From NCBI RefSeq assembly GCF_003171515.1, contig NC_089397.1, positions 248,001 through 312,000 of the forward strand: 64,000 nucleotides of DNA. Direction: 5' to 3'. Shown here piece by piece: positions 43,690 to 55,000 of this stretch. The translations under genes were made by a program, and so were the position numbers. How positions within the stretch are numbered: position 1 is the stretch's first letter; each line of letters starts with the position of its first letter. Under the pieces are notes generated by a model. The model did no database searches, was not told the origin of the DNA, and saw only the letters and a list, made by a program, of their open reading frames with translations. The stretch comes from Pyrenophora tritici-repentis (taxonomy: Eukaryota; Ascomycota; Dothideomycetes; Pleosporales; Pleosporaceae).

Positions 43690-46600
43690 TGTAGTTCCTT
43701 TCCTATATAATGTACCCTGCCATGCCTTCACTTTGTTTCCCACACCTTCCATTCTCGTATTGACCTACGAAATGAGCAGCTTACACAACAATGGTTCGTT
43801 GTATGTGCCTCACCAAAATCAAGAGGCCAAGCAGACATGTTTTCTCCGTCTTTTTGAAATAAACAGGGACGTGCATATATGAGCATTTCCAAAGGTAAAA
43901 GCGATATGATATGATTGGAGACATATATTTTCCACCTGCCATGCAACATCTACCATGCAACATTAAAAGACCGAAAGACTTTATGCATGACATCCAAAAA
44001 GTCCACATGAGGAACTTATGCTGTCGGTCTCTAAGAAAACAACGGAGCATGTGGCCATGTGCAAAGCATACATTTTACCCTGGTCTTAGCGTATTGTCTG
44101 CGCCGCACGTGATGAGCGCTACTATATATATTGCTATTCTCGCCTTTGTACCTTTCTTCTCTACACACAAATCATTCTGCCTTCCTAAAATGGATGAAGT
44201 ATACAAGGATGTACGGTCGTGCTTTTTTCTAAAACATGCGTGCAAACATACAATGAGAAGGGTGTGAGGGAGAGTGTGCCCTATACAAAAATTATTCTGC
44301 CTGCTTAAAAGCGAAACATGTGTGATTATATCCGGTCCTGCGTTTTCCAAAATTTTCAAGCAAAGATTCAATGAGAAAGGTGTGAGGTAGAATGTGCGCT
44401 CAGTAGCACAAGTCGAAACTAAAAAATGCTGAAGCTGAAAATGTATGGTGCGGGCAATGGGTGTCCTTTTTTATTCTATTCCGGATTTCTCAAATCTTTG
44501 TATAAAGCCTTGCTTCTGGGGCATTCCTTCTATTTTGTACGACAGAAATTTCGAAATGGCTACCCTGTAAAATTGGCGTACAACATGGCCATGTGGGCGA
44601 GAAAGCCCTGGGCCCTATTATATTCCAAAATTCCCTGCCTCTTCTCCACGGGCATAGATATCCGTTCTTTCTAGAGAACCGAGTATCAGAGGCTGTCAAC
44701 GGTTTTATCTACCTCTTTCCAAAGTCTTTATGCGAATGTGGCATGGACTGCTTCCTCCCTTCCTCTCTATCTCGATGTTGAATAAGCACGTCCCTCTACT
44801 CTATATAAACCCCTCGGCCAGTCCGTCTTCTCCCTTCTTTTCCTACTATCTACAATACTCAAAATACCATTCTTTAAAAACGTCTTCAAAGAGCAAGAAT
44901 GACTTTGCTCGTCTTTCCACTTCTAAAATTAGCACTAGAGCAACTTCATGGCGAGCTTTTCCTGTTACTAAAACTACAGGAGTATCTATAGATACGTACT
45001 GGGGACTATATAAAAACTTGTACCTGCCTTGTCTCTTTCTACTTTTACACTCATATTTCTTCTATTTACTAAAAGAATAACCAACAAGGACGAATGGTTG
45101 TCGTCTACTTTTCTTTTTTAAAACACTCTACAATACATGCTATGACCTGCTTTTGTGTACTCTGCAGTAGTTAAACTTTCCCGAGAGTTACCCTTTTATT
45201 CTTTACAACACTTCTACTTTCTCTATCTTCATACTTCTACATTCACAATCATCTTTCTTATTACTAAAAAAGGTCAGGTTCTGGCGATGAATGGTCATTC
45301 TCTTCTGTTCTTTCGAAAATACAACAAAGTCGCACGTATGACCTGCTCCTGAATACCCAAAAAATCTGCAAAGCTCTTAGAAAATCGCCATCTATACCTT
45401 CGATGGCAGCTTTGCCCTTCTTCCTCTTCGTATCTTTCTATCTCTACACCTACAAACCACTTTCCGATTACTAAAACTAACAACCTATTTGATCATGACC
45501 GTCTCCCTCCTCTCTTCTTTTAAAAATAGTTGTGGACGTTATATGTCCTGTACCCGTGTACTTTGAAATTTACGAAAATGCCGAGGTTACGTACTCATGA
45601 TTTACACAGGACTTCCGTCCTTATTACTCTTCTTCTCTTTCTACTTTTACACCCACAATCCCTTTTTCTGAGTACTAAAATCAACAAGCAAACCACCCAA
45701 CCCATGGCTGTCGTCTGCCTCTCCTCTTCTAAAACCATACACACACAACATGTGTCCTGCGCCCGTGTAGAAATCTACCATCATTCTAGAAAATTGCCTA
45801 TATCTACTTTACACATGACTTCCGCCCACCTCACTTCTTTCTTCTCCTTATGTCGACAGACATTTTCTAAATAAATTAAAATATGGTCCAAAAATGTTGT
45901 ATGACTGTTCTCTGTTCTCTCTTTGTAAAAAAAAACATCCATTCCGCGCCCATGGAGTGCTCCCGTCTTTCTGAGCCCTCGTATATCTTTGAAAAATCTG
46001 CGTGCAGAGAGGTCTATGTGTTGTTCCCCGCCTGTTCCCTCTACTTACCGATATTTCTAAATCTACTACATTCTGTTCACTAAAAAGACAAAGACAAAAG
46101 ACCTATGTCTGACCTGGCTCCTTCTTCCAAACCAAAGTCAGTAAAACTCATGTCTTTCTCAGTACCTCCATCCTCTTTACGCGAGCAAACGTAGGTTTCA
46201 ACCCTGTATAAAAACCCCTCTTCTACCTTCTTACTCACTTATCTTCTTCTTTCCCACTAAAATCAGAGGGCTTATAGTCTTCCAAAAAGCCTGCAAAACA
46301 GCCTATGCGTGTTCCCTCTTTTCCAAAAAGGTCGACCTAAATGTACAATGTCTTGCTCGCGAGTATTCGCCGGCTGTATGACTAAACACTCCCTCCGGAT
46401 GCGTATAAAACTCCACCCTCTACCGCATGCTCTCTTTCTTCCTCCAACATACCGAAAATAGTACTTCTAAAAAACGATCAGCTAACTCCGCATGACTCTC
46501 CTCTTTCTCTTCCTTGAACATATTGAAAAAATCAATTCCAGAAAGCGCATACACTAAGGTGTATGATTCTTCACTCCCTTCTTTTTGAAAAGTAGCCTGC

Positions 46601-47050
46601 AGACCGAACTATGGGCTGCTCCCTCCGTTTCCTAAAATCTACATGGCTGGTTTAAAATATTCCGTGCCGCCTGAGTATGTACTGTGAGAGATCCGACCTA
46701 AAAACGCTTACGAAACGGATATGTCGGAAGTTGGAGAAGAGTGTGTATTCGATGTTTTCTAAAAAACCGCATAACGAACACATGGTTGGGGAAGAGAGTG
46801 TGTGTTCTATATTTCTAAAAAACTAAACTTCAAAACGAACAAATGTCTTTGTGGAAAGAACGTGCGGAAGTGGTAGTGTGTATATAAACTTGTGTCCTCT
46901 CCTCTTTCTCTACATAATTGAAATTCACAAAAAAAATTGCTTGTTTCAAAATGGACGGAGCGAAAGCTCTAAACTTACTACGTGAGGAAAAGCCTAAAAC
47001 TAAGGAATAAGAGAGCCATGTTTTCAGAATATGAACACGCGCGTCAAGAT
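43690..47050 (+). repeat. Array of diverged ~200-bp promoter-like repeats
   Basis: The plus strand is pyrimidine- and A-run-rich throughout and carries no sizeable frame. The clearest marker, TACTAAAA, lies at 45067, 45262, 45469 and 45673 (spacing 195, 207, 204), with weaker forms (CTAAA/ACTAAAA) near 45863, 46079 and 46256. Each is followed by an ATG, a CT-rich block ending in AAAA, and a motif like ATGWCCTGCNCCCGTGTA. Each is preceded by a CT-rich block such as TCTCTTTCTACTTTTACAC, identical at 45032 and 45634. TATA-like boxes occur at 43704, 44123, 44802, 45007, 46207, 46404 and 46881. Unit order (TATA, pyrimidine block, TACTAAAA, ATG) resembles a core promoter plus start, repeated. Unit identity is low, so the array is old. 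Function unknown. Confidence 0.65.
44167..44402 (+). repeat. Tandem pair of 118-bp units in the array
   Basis: 44167-44282 and 44285-44402 align end to end. Shared segments include ATTCTGCCTxCTTAAAA-like, GGTCxTGCxTTTTxCxAAA, CAATGAGAARGGTGTGAGG and an AGARTGTGC block. These are the best-preserved neighbours in the region. Confidence 0.75.
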
Positions 47051-48271
47051 GAGCTGTGTGACTAATCACTCAATTCATCTATGTATATTACAAAAACTTC
47101 TAATATTAACTGGTATCCTGCGCTATTTATCAGCGTAGAATAACCCCTCTGCCGCTGCTACTGTAAACCCCCTTTCCTCCTTCCTCCTTCCTTTCCAGAC
47201 TACCACGACAACGCTAACATCCAACTAGCCAGGCGATAATGGTCCAAAACCACGTGCAGTACGCTCTCTTCCACATAGTCCTTACACTTGCTCTTAGCTT
47301 ACGAATCCGTGTAGGTTGCCATGCGTGCTAAGCTCAAGGAACGCGCTGCGGGTGATTGGAAGTATTAGGCGTTGTAGCTTAGTCACGGAGGGGGCAGGGT
47401 GGAATATAGGCGAGTTGTTTGATAGTTGTGTGAAGCTCTTCTCGAGGAGGAGGGGGACAATCGAGGGTGGATAAGAGGGAGTGGGTGTATGTGAACACCT
47501 ACTGGGGAAAATTGTTGTATTGTATAAGATTTCTGAAATGGGGACAAACTTAACAACCATTGCTTGTCTAAACTGCTCAAAACACTGTTTACCGTGATTA
47601 CTACTCTTCCTTTGCATAACTTAAAACACACCCCAAAGTCTGCAAGACATGATTAACATCGAAGCCGTCACACCACTTTATTATACACACCACTGCAGTC
47701 AAATCCACCCCTGTAGACATCATCCTCATCATAAACACACCTATATTCAAGCAGGCCACCTCTAACACACCAACCACCCTCACTCATCTAAGCTATGCAC
47801 ACAGAACCTCTGTACATCTGCAACAGAGAAAGAAGAGAAAAGAAAAGGAGGACGGAGATGATACAACCCCGCGTGTATAATGAATGAAAGACAAAACGCC
47901 CAGCTCAAGACAAGACAAGACAGAGAGTATCAGAATCAAGAGTCCAAAAAATACAGAACCCATAAATATGGGATTATACCTCCCAACATCATGTCATACA
48001 TACATTCGCAATATGGATATTGGCCCTTAAGTCTCCACCATGTGACCCATTCGCCATTGGTTCCCCCCCCCCCCCCTGTGTTTTTGATATGCAAGAAGAT
48101 GAAAAAAAAAACAGGACGCCGACCCGATGTGAATAAAAGCTTCAGCTTCAGCTTTGTTGTAAGAGCAAGGCAGATATGTGCTCGACGCACAAACGCAAAG
48201 GTAGTAAAACAAGATTTGAAGAACACAACATTGCTGGAAAAGTGACAAGCAAGACGTCTTGTCCACAAGCG
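47051..48271. other. Intergenic, including poly-C and poly-A runs
   Basis: No gene seen. A 14-C run at 48063-48076 and an A run near 48102-48110 lie a little downstream of the Sds3/Dep1 stop codon. Confidence 0.5.
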
Positions 48272-50443
48272 TCACCGTCCGAATAAACCGCTACCGACGC
48301 TGATTGTGCCCAGGCCACTGCGTTGGGGCAGTGGCGGTCGTGCCGCGTCTGGACGACTACCTGCACCTGGTGGACCACTTGGTGGAGGGGGGTTTGATCC
48401 TGCGTTTAGGGGTCGCATGTTGTTGCCAACCCAACGGGGACCACCCTGTTCGTGAGGTATGTCCATGTGCTGTGCTGCGGGACTTGACATCATTCCATAA
48501 GTTTCTCTGCTCAGGACGCTCATGTTGCGAGGGTCGGAGCCCGGGCCGTCTGCATAATTCGAGTGATCAGACGCGCGCTTCATCTGCATTACTGGCGAGT
48601 CCGCGTCACCTAGCATGCCGTGGTTGTGAGTATTTGACGATGGAGGGTTCGAGTTTGCTTCAATTGTGGAAGCTGAGCCGTTGGGGGCGGTAAGATCGAC
48701 CATACGACGCTGACCGGCTGGAGTCTGATAGCTAGGCAAACGTGAAGGCCCTGGGGGATATCGACCCTCTTGATGTGAAGGATGCCGTGGGTTGGCCCAT
48801 GGGGTGCTCTCTATGAATTGCTCTTCGGCAGCTACCTCGTCCGCCGTGGTGGTCCTATTGTAGGTACGGAAGGAAGGAGGCGGCACCGGGACACGCGTGG
48901 CAATCTGCACCGCCAGATCAGCTGCTAGTTCTCTAGCAGGTGCGTTCAGCCACTTACCTTCATTGCTCGAAGATCGTCATCGATTTCCGACGGCCTCGCG
49001 GCACTGATATCTGGTGCGGCGGGGAAGCCAACGTACTTGGCCACACCTGATAAGACAGAAACCTCAAGGTTGTATGCTGCTTGGTGTCTGATCTGATCTG
49101 ACCGCTTCCCTGGTAATTTGACCATGTAGTTCGTCTCGTCACAGCCAAGCTGTCGTCGTCCGCGCTGTAATTCGAAGACTCGCTGGTTGCAATCTTCGAG
49201 GATCTCTTCCCGAACGTGTCGCACCGTTTGGAAGAACTGGCTGTGCAGCTGATGCCGTTCTGCCGTTGTTATAATGTCGAGGTTCTTCTGCTTGTATTCC
49301 AGCAACGTCGTCTCGTATGCGATCTTGTCGGCGCGCCGATCGTCTATGCACTTGATCATGGCAACGTACTCAGGATGTACGCAATTGGGCTGTTTGAGCA
49401 TCTCAAGCTCGCGTTCGAGCTGTGCTATTTGCTCGTCACACAACCTGATAACAATCAGCAGCTGTTTCAGCATGCCACAGCATGGCAAAGACTTACTTCT
49501 CCCGGAAGAGCTTAAACTTTTTCTCAATCTTGTTGAGTTCGTCAATAGCCATCTTCTTCTTTGTGACCTCCTCGTCCATCAGAGCACTGTCTTCTTCGTC
49601 ATGCTCACCCTCGGCTTCAGGCTCGTGTGCCTCAGTGGCCGCGAAAGGCTCTGCATAAGCATAGCTAGCGTCTTCTGTCTTTCGCTTCCCTCTTCTACCG
49701 CCTTTTCTCGGTTTTGTGTGTTTTGCAACGGTCGCCATCTCATTGACAGTTTGGGCTGCAATGTTGGCCTGCCGCTCCTCGAGTTCGTGTTCTTCGCGCG
49801 CAAGTGCAGAAAGATGCTCTTCTGCATGATTCAGCTCTTCTTCAGCGTCCATCTGCCCTTGCCGGTTAGCTGCTGCATCGGCTAGACCATCAAGCGCTGA
49901 GCTCTTTGCAGTTTTACTTCGCTTGCGCAATGGCTCCTCTTCTTGTTCGTCCTGAATGCTTCGATCGGGGCTGGCTCGCTTTCTTTCCTTTCCCAAGTAT
50001 TCTAGATTGGCGGCCTCCGAAGCCGCGATGAGTGAGAGCGAATGTAAAGGGTTTTCCGCTGCGTCCGCGTCTCCCATGGTGACGTCTTCTGCTATGCCAG
50101 ATGGGGTAGCTGGTGCAGAATCATCCTGCTCGATCGTTTTCGAGTGCGCTAGCTTGCTGGGCGTTCTTGTGTATGCTGGCTCCGACAACAAAGACGTTTC
50201 GGTGTCTGCCCGCGCGATCTTGCGAGGCGTGTTCTCTAGTCGCTCGGTTTCGGCCTCGGAGTCATCTTCGTCAAGCCTTGTGGTTGGCCTCGGAGTTGGC
50301 TCAGATTGGTCGTCTGAGGCGTCTCCCAGCTCGCTCAAGCTACTAGAACCGTTGTCTGCAACATCGTCGAAGCCATTAGGAGCGTGATCGGTCAGAGGTG
50401 GCTCGGTGATCACAGTAGTGGAGGCTGTCATTGTAGACAGCAT
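48272..50443 (-). CDS. Sds3/Dep1-like subunit of the Rpd3 histone deacetylase complex
   Basis: Three exons, 50443-49497, 49444-48958 and 48904-48272, with introns of 52 and 53 bp; 688 aa. The first 270 residues are acidic and low-complexity with KRxxK-type basic patches (RKGGRRGKRK). The Sds3-like domain spans the first intron: KKFKLFREKLCDEQIAQLER, QPNCVHPEYVAMIKCIDDRR, HSQFFQTVRHVREEIL and AYNLEVSVLSGVAKYVGFPA. It ends near DDLRAMKIATR. The C-terminal 200 residues are P, S and G-rich, unstructured. In yeast Dep1 and Sds3 share this domain and hold the Rpd3L deacetylase complex together in the nucleus; which of the two this gene corresponds to cannot be told here. Two close ATGs (50443 and 50431) could both serve as start. 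Confidence 0.92.
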
Positions 50444-50743
50444 CGTGGCGGCGATTGCTTCGGATTCTTGGTCAGGCGGCGCCTGTGTTTTGGTTGGCGC
50501 GGATTGGGGGGAGGGGGTGGCTGCAGATGAGGGGTTAGGTAAGTCTGTGGAGAGTGTTGAAATGGTGTCTGTGAGAATAGGTTAGATTTGGAGTACGTTG
50601 AGACGGATCGTGCGAGAGGACGTGGTGAGTGGGCGATGTTCGCGACTCCGCCGTCGCCTCTGTTGACGCAAAGAACGACGGTCTCTCGACAGCCCCAGGC
50701 GCAACCCAGGACACGGAAAAGGCTATATCGCTTATCGAATTTA

Positions 50744-51286
50744 CTAAAAAAGTGGTATGACGTACTGGCTGGTTGCGCGACGGCGTCCCCGGTGTCGGAA
50801 GCTGTTCGTGATGTGCTCCGTCTTGTCTGCTGGGGCGCGCTCATAGTGCGCCCACGCCGAATAATGCGTCAAGTCGTGTCCAATGTCGTGGATAGCGGTA
50901 GCAGGTGATATAGATAAGGCGTGCGATGCAACAGCAAGACTGTACGAGGGCGTAGGCACCGGGTCTTGTGAGCGGTCAAAAACGCTCGTGCTGGTGTGGA
51001 GGACGCGGGCGCCGAGGGTGAGAGAGCGTGTGGGGATGAATTTGGCAGGAGCGAACGGGTGCAGCTCCGTCAGGTTTGGCCGTTTCTGTTGCAAACGCTG
51101 GACAGCGACTCGCATGAGCGTTGTGGTGGTGAATGCGGAGGACAGCTCGGTCGAGATGGTGTAAACTGCGCTCAGAAGCGGGTCGACGGCCGGGAGAGGC
51201 CCTGAGTGTCTTGCGAATGACCGCACCGTGTGAGAGCGGGCGGTGAAGATTCTGCCACCTGCACCCCGAACCGGGCCTAGCGTCAT
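50744..51286 (-). CDS. Possible small protein, unrecognised
   Basis: A minus-strand frame of 181 codons fills the gap between two divergent genes. The N-terminus (MTLGPVRGAGGRIFTARSHTVRSFARHSG) is Arg/Ser-rich without acidic residues, like a mitochondrial presequence. The rest (FVTRSLTLGARVLHTSTSVF-like, then SAWAHYERAPADKTEHI) has no motif I can name. A GTACGT donor lies two codons before the end of the protein-like part, but no matching exon follows. Its start would be only 67 bp from the NOP12 ATG on the other strand. It may be a chance frame. Confidence 0.3.
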   Translation of the reverse strand: MTLGPVRGAGGRIFTARSHTVRSFARHSGPLPAVDPLLSAVYTISTELSSAFTTTTLMRVAVQRLQQKRPNLTELHPFAPAKFIPTRSLTLGARVLHTSTSVFDRSQDPVPTPSYSLAVASHALSISPATAIHDIGHDLTHYSAWAHYERAPADKTEHITNSFRHRGRRRATSQYVIPLF

Positions 51287-51353
51287 ACAGAGGCTCCGTC
51301 TCCACCAAAACTTTTCGACGAGCTTGCTTGCCAGCAATAGCGCAATTGTCGCA

Positions 51354-53101
51354 ATGGGTAAATCAAAGGACAAACGCTCTGCCAAAACAGAGTCGCCCAA
51401 GAAGAGCGAAAAGGCAGACAAGTCATTTATCAAAGTCGACAAGAAGGCGTTTGACCCTACGCTAGCATCGCTGTTTGCGACCAGTGTGCGTTTTTGGCCG
51501 CCATAATTATCCAGTTGAGGCATGAATACTGACAGCGTGTTCAGGCCGGGCCCGTTCAAGCACCCCCCAAATCACGATACCAAGCACGTGTGCAAGAGCA
51601 GTCTAAGAAAAACTCAAACGAGGACAAGGTCGCCCAAGATGCAAACGATGCAGAACTAAGTTCGGCGTCGGAGAGTTTGCCCTCTGATGACGACGATGAA
51701 GAAGAGGAGGATGACGAGGAAATTTCCGACGCTAGCGACGACGCATCTGCCGACGAAGATAAAGATGAAGATGAAGACGAAGAGGAAGATGAGTCTGAGA
51801 ACGAGGCGGCTCTAGCGAAGCTACGTGAATCAGCGCTGAAGGGTGCACAAGAGAAGTCAAAGAAGCGCAAGCGGGGCGACAAGGAGGAGATTGAAGATGC
51901 ATACTTGCGGAAGCTAGCTCGTGAAGAGGAGAAGGAGGAAGAGCAAAGGCAAAAGAAGCGCAAGACCAACGAAGACTCAGAAGACTCAGATGCGGACTCG
52001 GACTCAGAAGACGAAGCAGAAGAGGCAGACGACGGCGAGGATGACGAAACCGAGGAGAACTTCACAATCCCCAAGCACGAGTCTCTCACAGAAGCGACGG
52101 ATGGAAACGCATCAGAGGTGGAAAAGGCATCCCGCACAGTCTTCCTAGGCAACGTATCTATCGAATGCATCAACTCCAAGCCGGCCGAAAAGGCACTCAA
52201 GAAGCACCTCGAGTCCTTCATCCCCGATCTCGCCGACAACACTCCTCCGCACAAGATCGAATCAATACGATTCCGCTCCACCGCCTTTGGCAGCTCGCTC
52301 CCCAAGCGCGCCGCTTTCGCAAAGAAGGAAATCATGGAAGCAACCACAAAGAGCACAAACGCATACGCAGTCTATACTACAAAAGTCGCCGCCAGAGAAG
52401 CCGTCAAACGCCTCAACGGCTCCGTTCTCCTCAACCGCCACTTGCACGTCGACTCGGTCGCCCACCCCACAAAAGTCGACCACCGCCGCTGCGTCTTCGT
52501 CGGCAACCTCCCCTTTGTCGACGACGAATCGCAAACGCCCACAGTCGAGGGCGACAAGCCCAAATCCAAGAAACCCGCCTCAGACATTGAAGAAGGCCTC
52601 TGGGTGCAATTTGCAAAATGCGGCAAAGTCGAGAGCGTACGCGTAGTCCGCGATGCAAAGACACGCGTAGGCAAGGGCTTCGCCTACGTCCAGTTTGTAG
52701 ACGAAAACGGCGTCGAAGCTGCCTTGCAGCTCAACGAGCAAAAGTTTCCCCCCATGCTCCCGCGTAAACTACGCATCACACGTTGCAAGGCGGAGAAGAA
52801 GAAGGATAAGCCTAGGGGTCCACCGCCATCGTCGTCGAAATCACAAAGAGGCAATGGTAAAGCGGGTTATGCGCCAAAGTTGACAGAAGAGCAAAAGTCG
52901 CTGCAGGGTCGTGCGCGATCTATGCTGGGTAAGGTGGCAAAGGCGCAAACCAAGGAAGGCTTTGTGTTTGAGGGTCATCGCGCGAGTGAGAGGCAGGGTA
53001 AGAGTGGGCTCAAGTTCAAGGGTAGCGGTGGGAAGAAGAAGGGACCTAATGGGCGGAAGAGTAGGAGTGCGGGGTGGAAGAAGAGCGGCGGGAAGAAGTG
53101 A
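51354..53101 (+). CDS. NOP12: Nucleolar RNA-binding protein 12
   Basis: Two exons, 51354-51485 and 51545-53101; 59-bp intron; 562 aa. Lys-rich N-terminus, then a long acidic tract (residues about 75-215, with [12 protein letters not shown] and [11 protein letters not shown]). Two RRM domains follow: the first starts [12 protein letters not shown] and contains NAYAVYT. The second starts [11 protein letters not shown] (RNP2) and has KGFAYVQF (RNP1). The C-terminus is basic, Gly/Lys/Ser-rich ([19 protein letters not shown]). In yeast Nop12 acts in pre-25S rRNA maturation in the nucleolus. Within RRM1 the RNP1 site is imperfect, as in other Nop12 proteins. Confidence 0.93.
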
Positions 53102-54406
53102 GATGTCTAGTCGAGGGGTTGTTGAGCATAAAAAATTGTCGGATGCACAGGGAGTGGTGCGTCGTATGGCATGGGCATACTATCCAGTCGCGATATGCTC
53201 AATTACTTACGTACCCTCCTAAGACCCTTCTCTTCCTTTTGCACATGACTCACCTTTTTGTTCTTCCCTACAACGGACTTTGCTAACGTAGTCTTCCGCT
53301 CTCACATGTGTACTTAGCATAATTCCAAGGGGTCACGAGTACATCATCACGCTCCACAAACCCATCCCAACAAAACCATCCGACACGCGCCCTTTGACCC
53401 TACCACACACTCAATTTTAAATATTCATCTGACACCAAAACATAAGCACCGCACATACATTCTCCGGCAGATGGCCGACAACCAAAACATAGCCACCCGC
53501 CGTCTCACAACCACCCTCAGATAGATTAAAAATCCAAAGCAAACTACTTACGCACGGCAGCTACAACCCCAGCCAGGGCAGATCTGCCGCCCCGGAGCTC
53601 GATACTCGGAACGAAACGCTGCCTAGTCAGCATCCCTGAGGCCAGATTCATCAGTGGAAACCGATGAGTTTTGCATGGGCGGGATAAACGGGGTCTAGGG
53701 AATTTGATTAATGCCGTGTCTAGCTTGACTTGGTCCGGTTCGTCGGGTCTAAAAAACCACGACCGTTTTTTTATTGCTCTGGGAATGGTAGGGATGGTGT
53801 CTGCGGCGATGCGGATGGAAAAACAAGTTGCCAATACTTACATGTGACAATTATTATATACCATTACCTACAATGGGAACAATGACTTACAATGTAAGCA
53901 ACACGTTTCAGGCGCTTACACAAGCTTTCTGGTGCTGGTGCAAGACGTGGCGAGTAGGTAAGTGTACGTCGACACACCAAAACGACTACCAGTGTCGAAA
54001 GATCCGGGGGATCTACGTCCAAGCAAAACTTTAATCGCACATCGACAGATTATTCTCGTGGAATATGCAGCATAGTCAACATGAAACGGACATGCTGATC
54101 TACCGTAACCGAAACTTCACCCATGCTCAGTATACTGTAGTAACAGTTTCATCCAGGGTGGCCTGACGTTGGCGATGAGGCCCGACCCGAAGAGGAAGGC
54201 CTGATGACATTGATAATCTGAAGCATCCAAGGTTCTGTTAATCCCGATATCCACCCGCTGCCGTGAGGTGGGTAGAGGTCACAAGCGGTAGATGCTCTGA
54301 CACATACTCCGAGGCTGCACTCGGAGGACGGAGGTGGCTGGCATCCGTGGGAATACAGCAAATACGCATGTGGTGACCATGCTGGACGCGTGGGGAAGGG
54401 AACATG
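53102..54406. other. Intergenic, no gene accepted
   Basis: A minus-strand frame at 53544-53834 (96 codons, no ATG at its left end) ends beside a GTAAGT donor and could be an exon. Nothing could be joined to it. 53340-53480 is A/C-rich. Confidence 0.4.
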
Positions 54407-55000
54407 TCAGCGGAAGATGTAACCTAAACAGATTAATGCGACAAGCAGAGATAAGTAAAAGTTTGGTACACTGCGACATAGGGCTGGTAGGTAGATAGCT
54501 AGCCGAGCTGCATCGTCACCGTTCTGGTACTTGGGATCGCGTGTCGGGCAGGCGCCGCCATGGCAAAAGTGAGGCATTTGATTGCCTGTGAAACCCTTGT
54601 CGATGCCGACTTTGCACTTGCCGAGCGCAATGGATTTGCAGACGTTGCAGTGTGTGTCGCGATATGTAACCCCCTTGCAGCGTGGTGGTTGCCTTCTAGA
54701 TGACTGCCCAGTTCAGCCGGCGGAGTCAGCACGTGTTTGGTGAAAGGGCCGGGTTTTGTTACTTGACCGACGCGGGCGAACCATTGCCGTGGGTCATGGA
54801 GGCAGCGAGTGTGGCACGGAACATGTCGGTGGCTGCAAGCTGGTCTGGACTTGAGATGCATAGACCAGACAGGATTGTGCAGTTGTGCAGACGAACAGGC
54901 AAAGGTGGGAATCCAGCAGTTACTTTCTTTTCTCTTTTGTGGCAGGAGCACGCGCCTTGGCCGATGAGGGCAGCGCTAGTATGGCGATCACCCCCAGCAT
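54407..55000 (-). CDS. Small secreted cysteine-rich protein
   Basis: Assembled by hand: exons 55000-54924, 54832-54763 and 54703-54407, with introns of 91 bp (GTAACT..TTGCAG) and 59 bp (GTAACA..GCTGAC..GGCAG); 147 aa. Residues 1-14 (MLGVIAILALPSSA) form a short signal peptide, followed by a basic stretch ending KEKR, a possible Kex2-type site. The mature part carries ten Cys: VPCHTRC, PRCKG, THCNVC, GKCKV, HFCHGGAC and two near the end. The frame is open across all three exons only with these joins. The C-terminal 35 residues are hydrophobic (FYLSLLVALICLGYIF), so a missed intron or a membrane tail is possible. I do not recognise the family. Size, secretion and Cys content are typical of fungal effector candidates or antimicrobial peptides, but that is inference. 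Confidence 0.6.

Noticed and set aside
43690..47050. CRISPR array
   Set aside because: Units are about 200 bp, poorly conserved, without short identical repeats and regular spacers, and the host is a eukaryote.
50744..51286. N-terminal piece of a PP2C-type phosphatase (azr1/PTC7)
   Set aside because: The mitochondrial-like start and SYSLAVASHAL briefly suggested it, but no catalytic exon exists in the 300 bp before the next gene and the resemblance is too weak to name.
53544..53834. 96-codon minus-strand frame ending at a GTAAGT donor
   Set aside because: No ATG at its start and no exon to join; kept only as a note in the intergenic entry.
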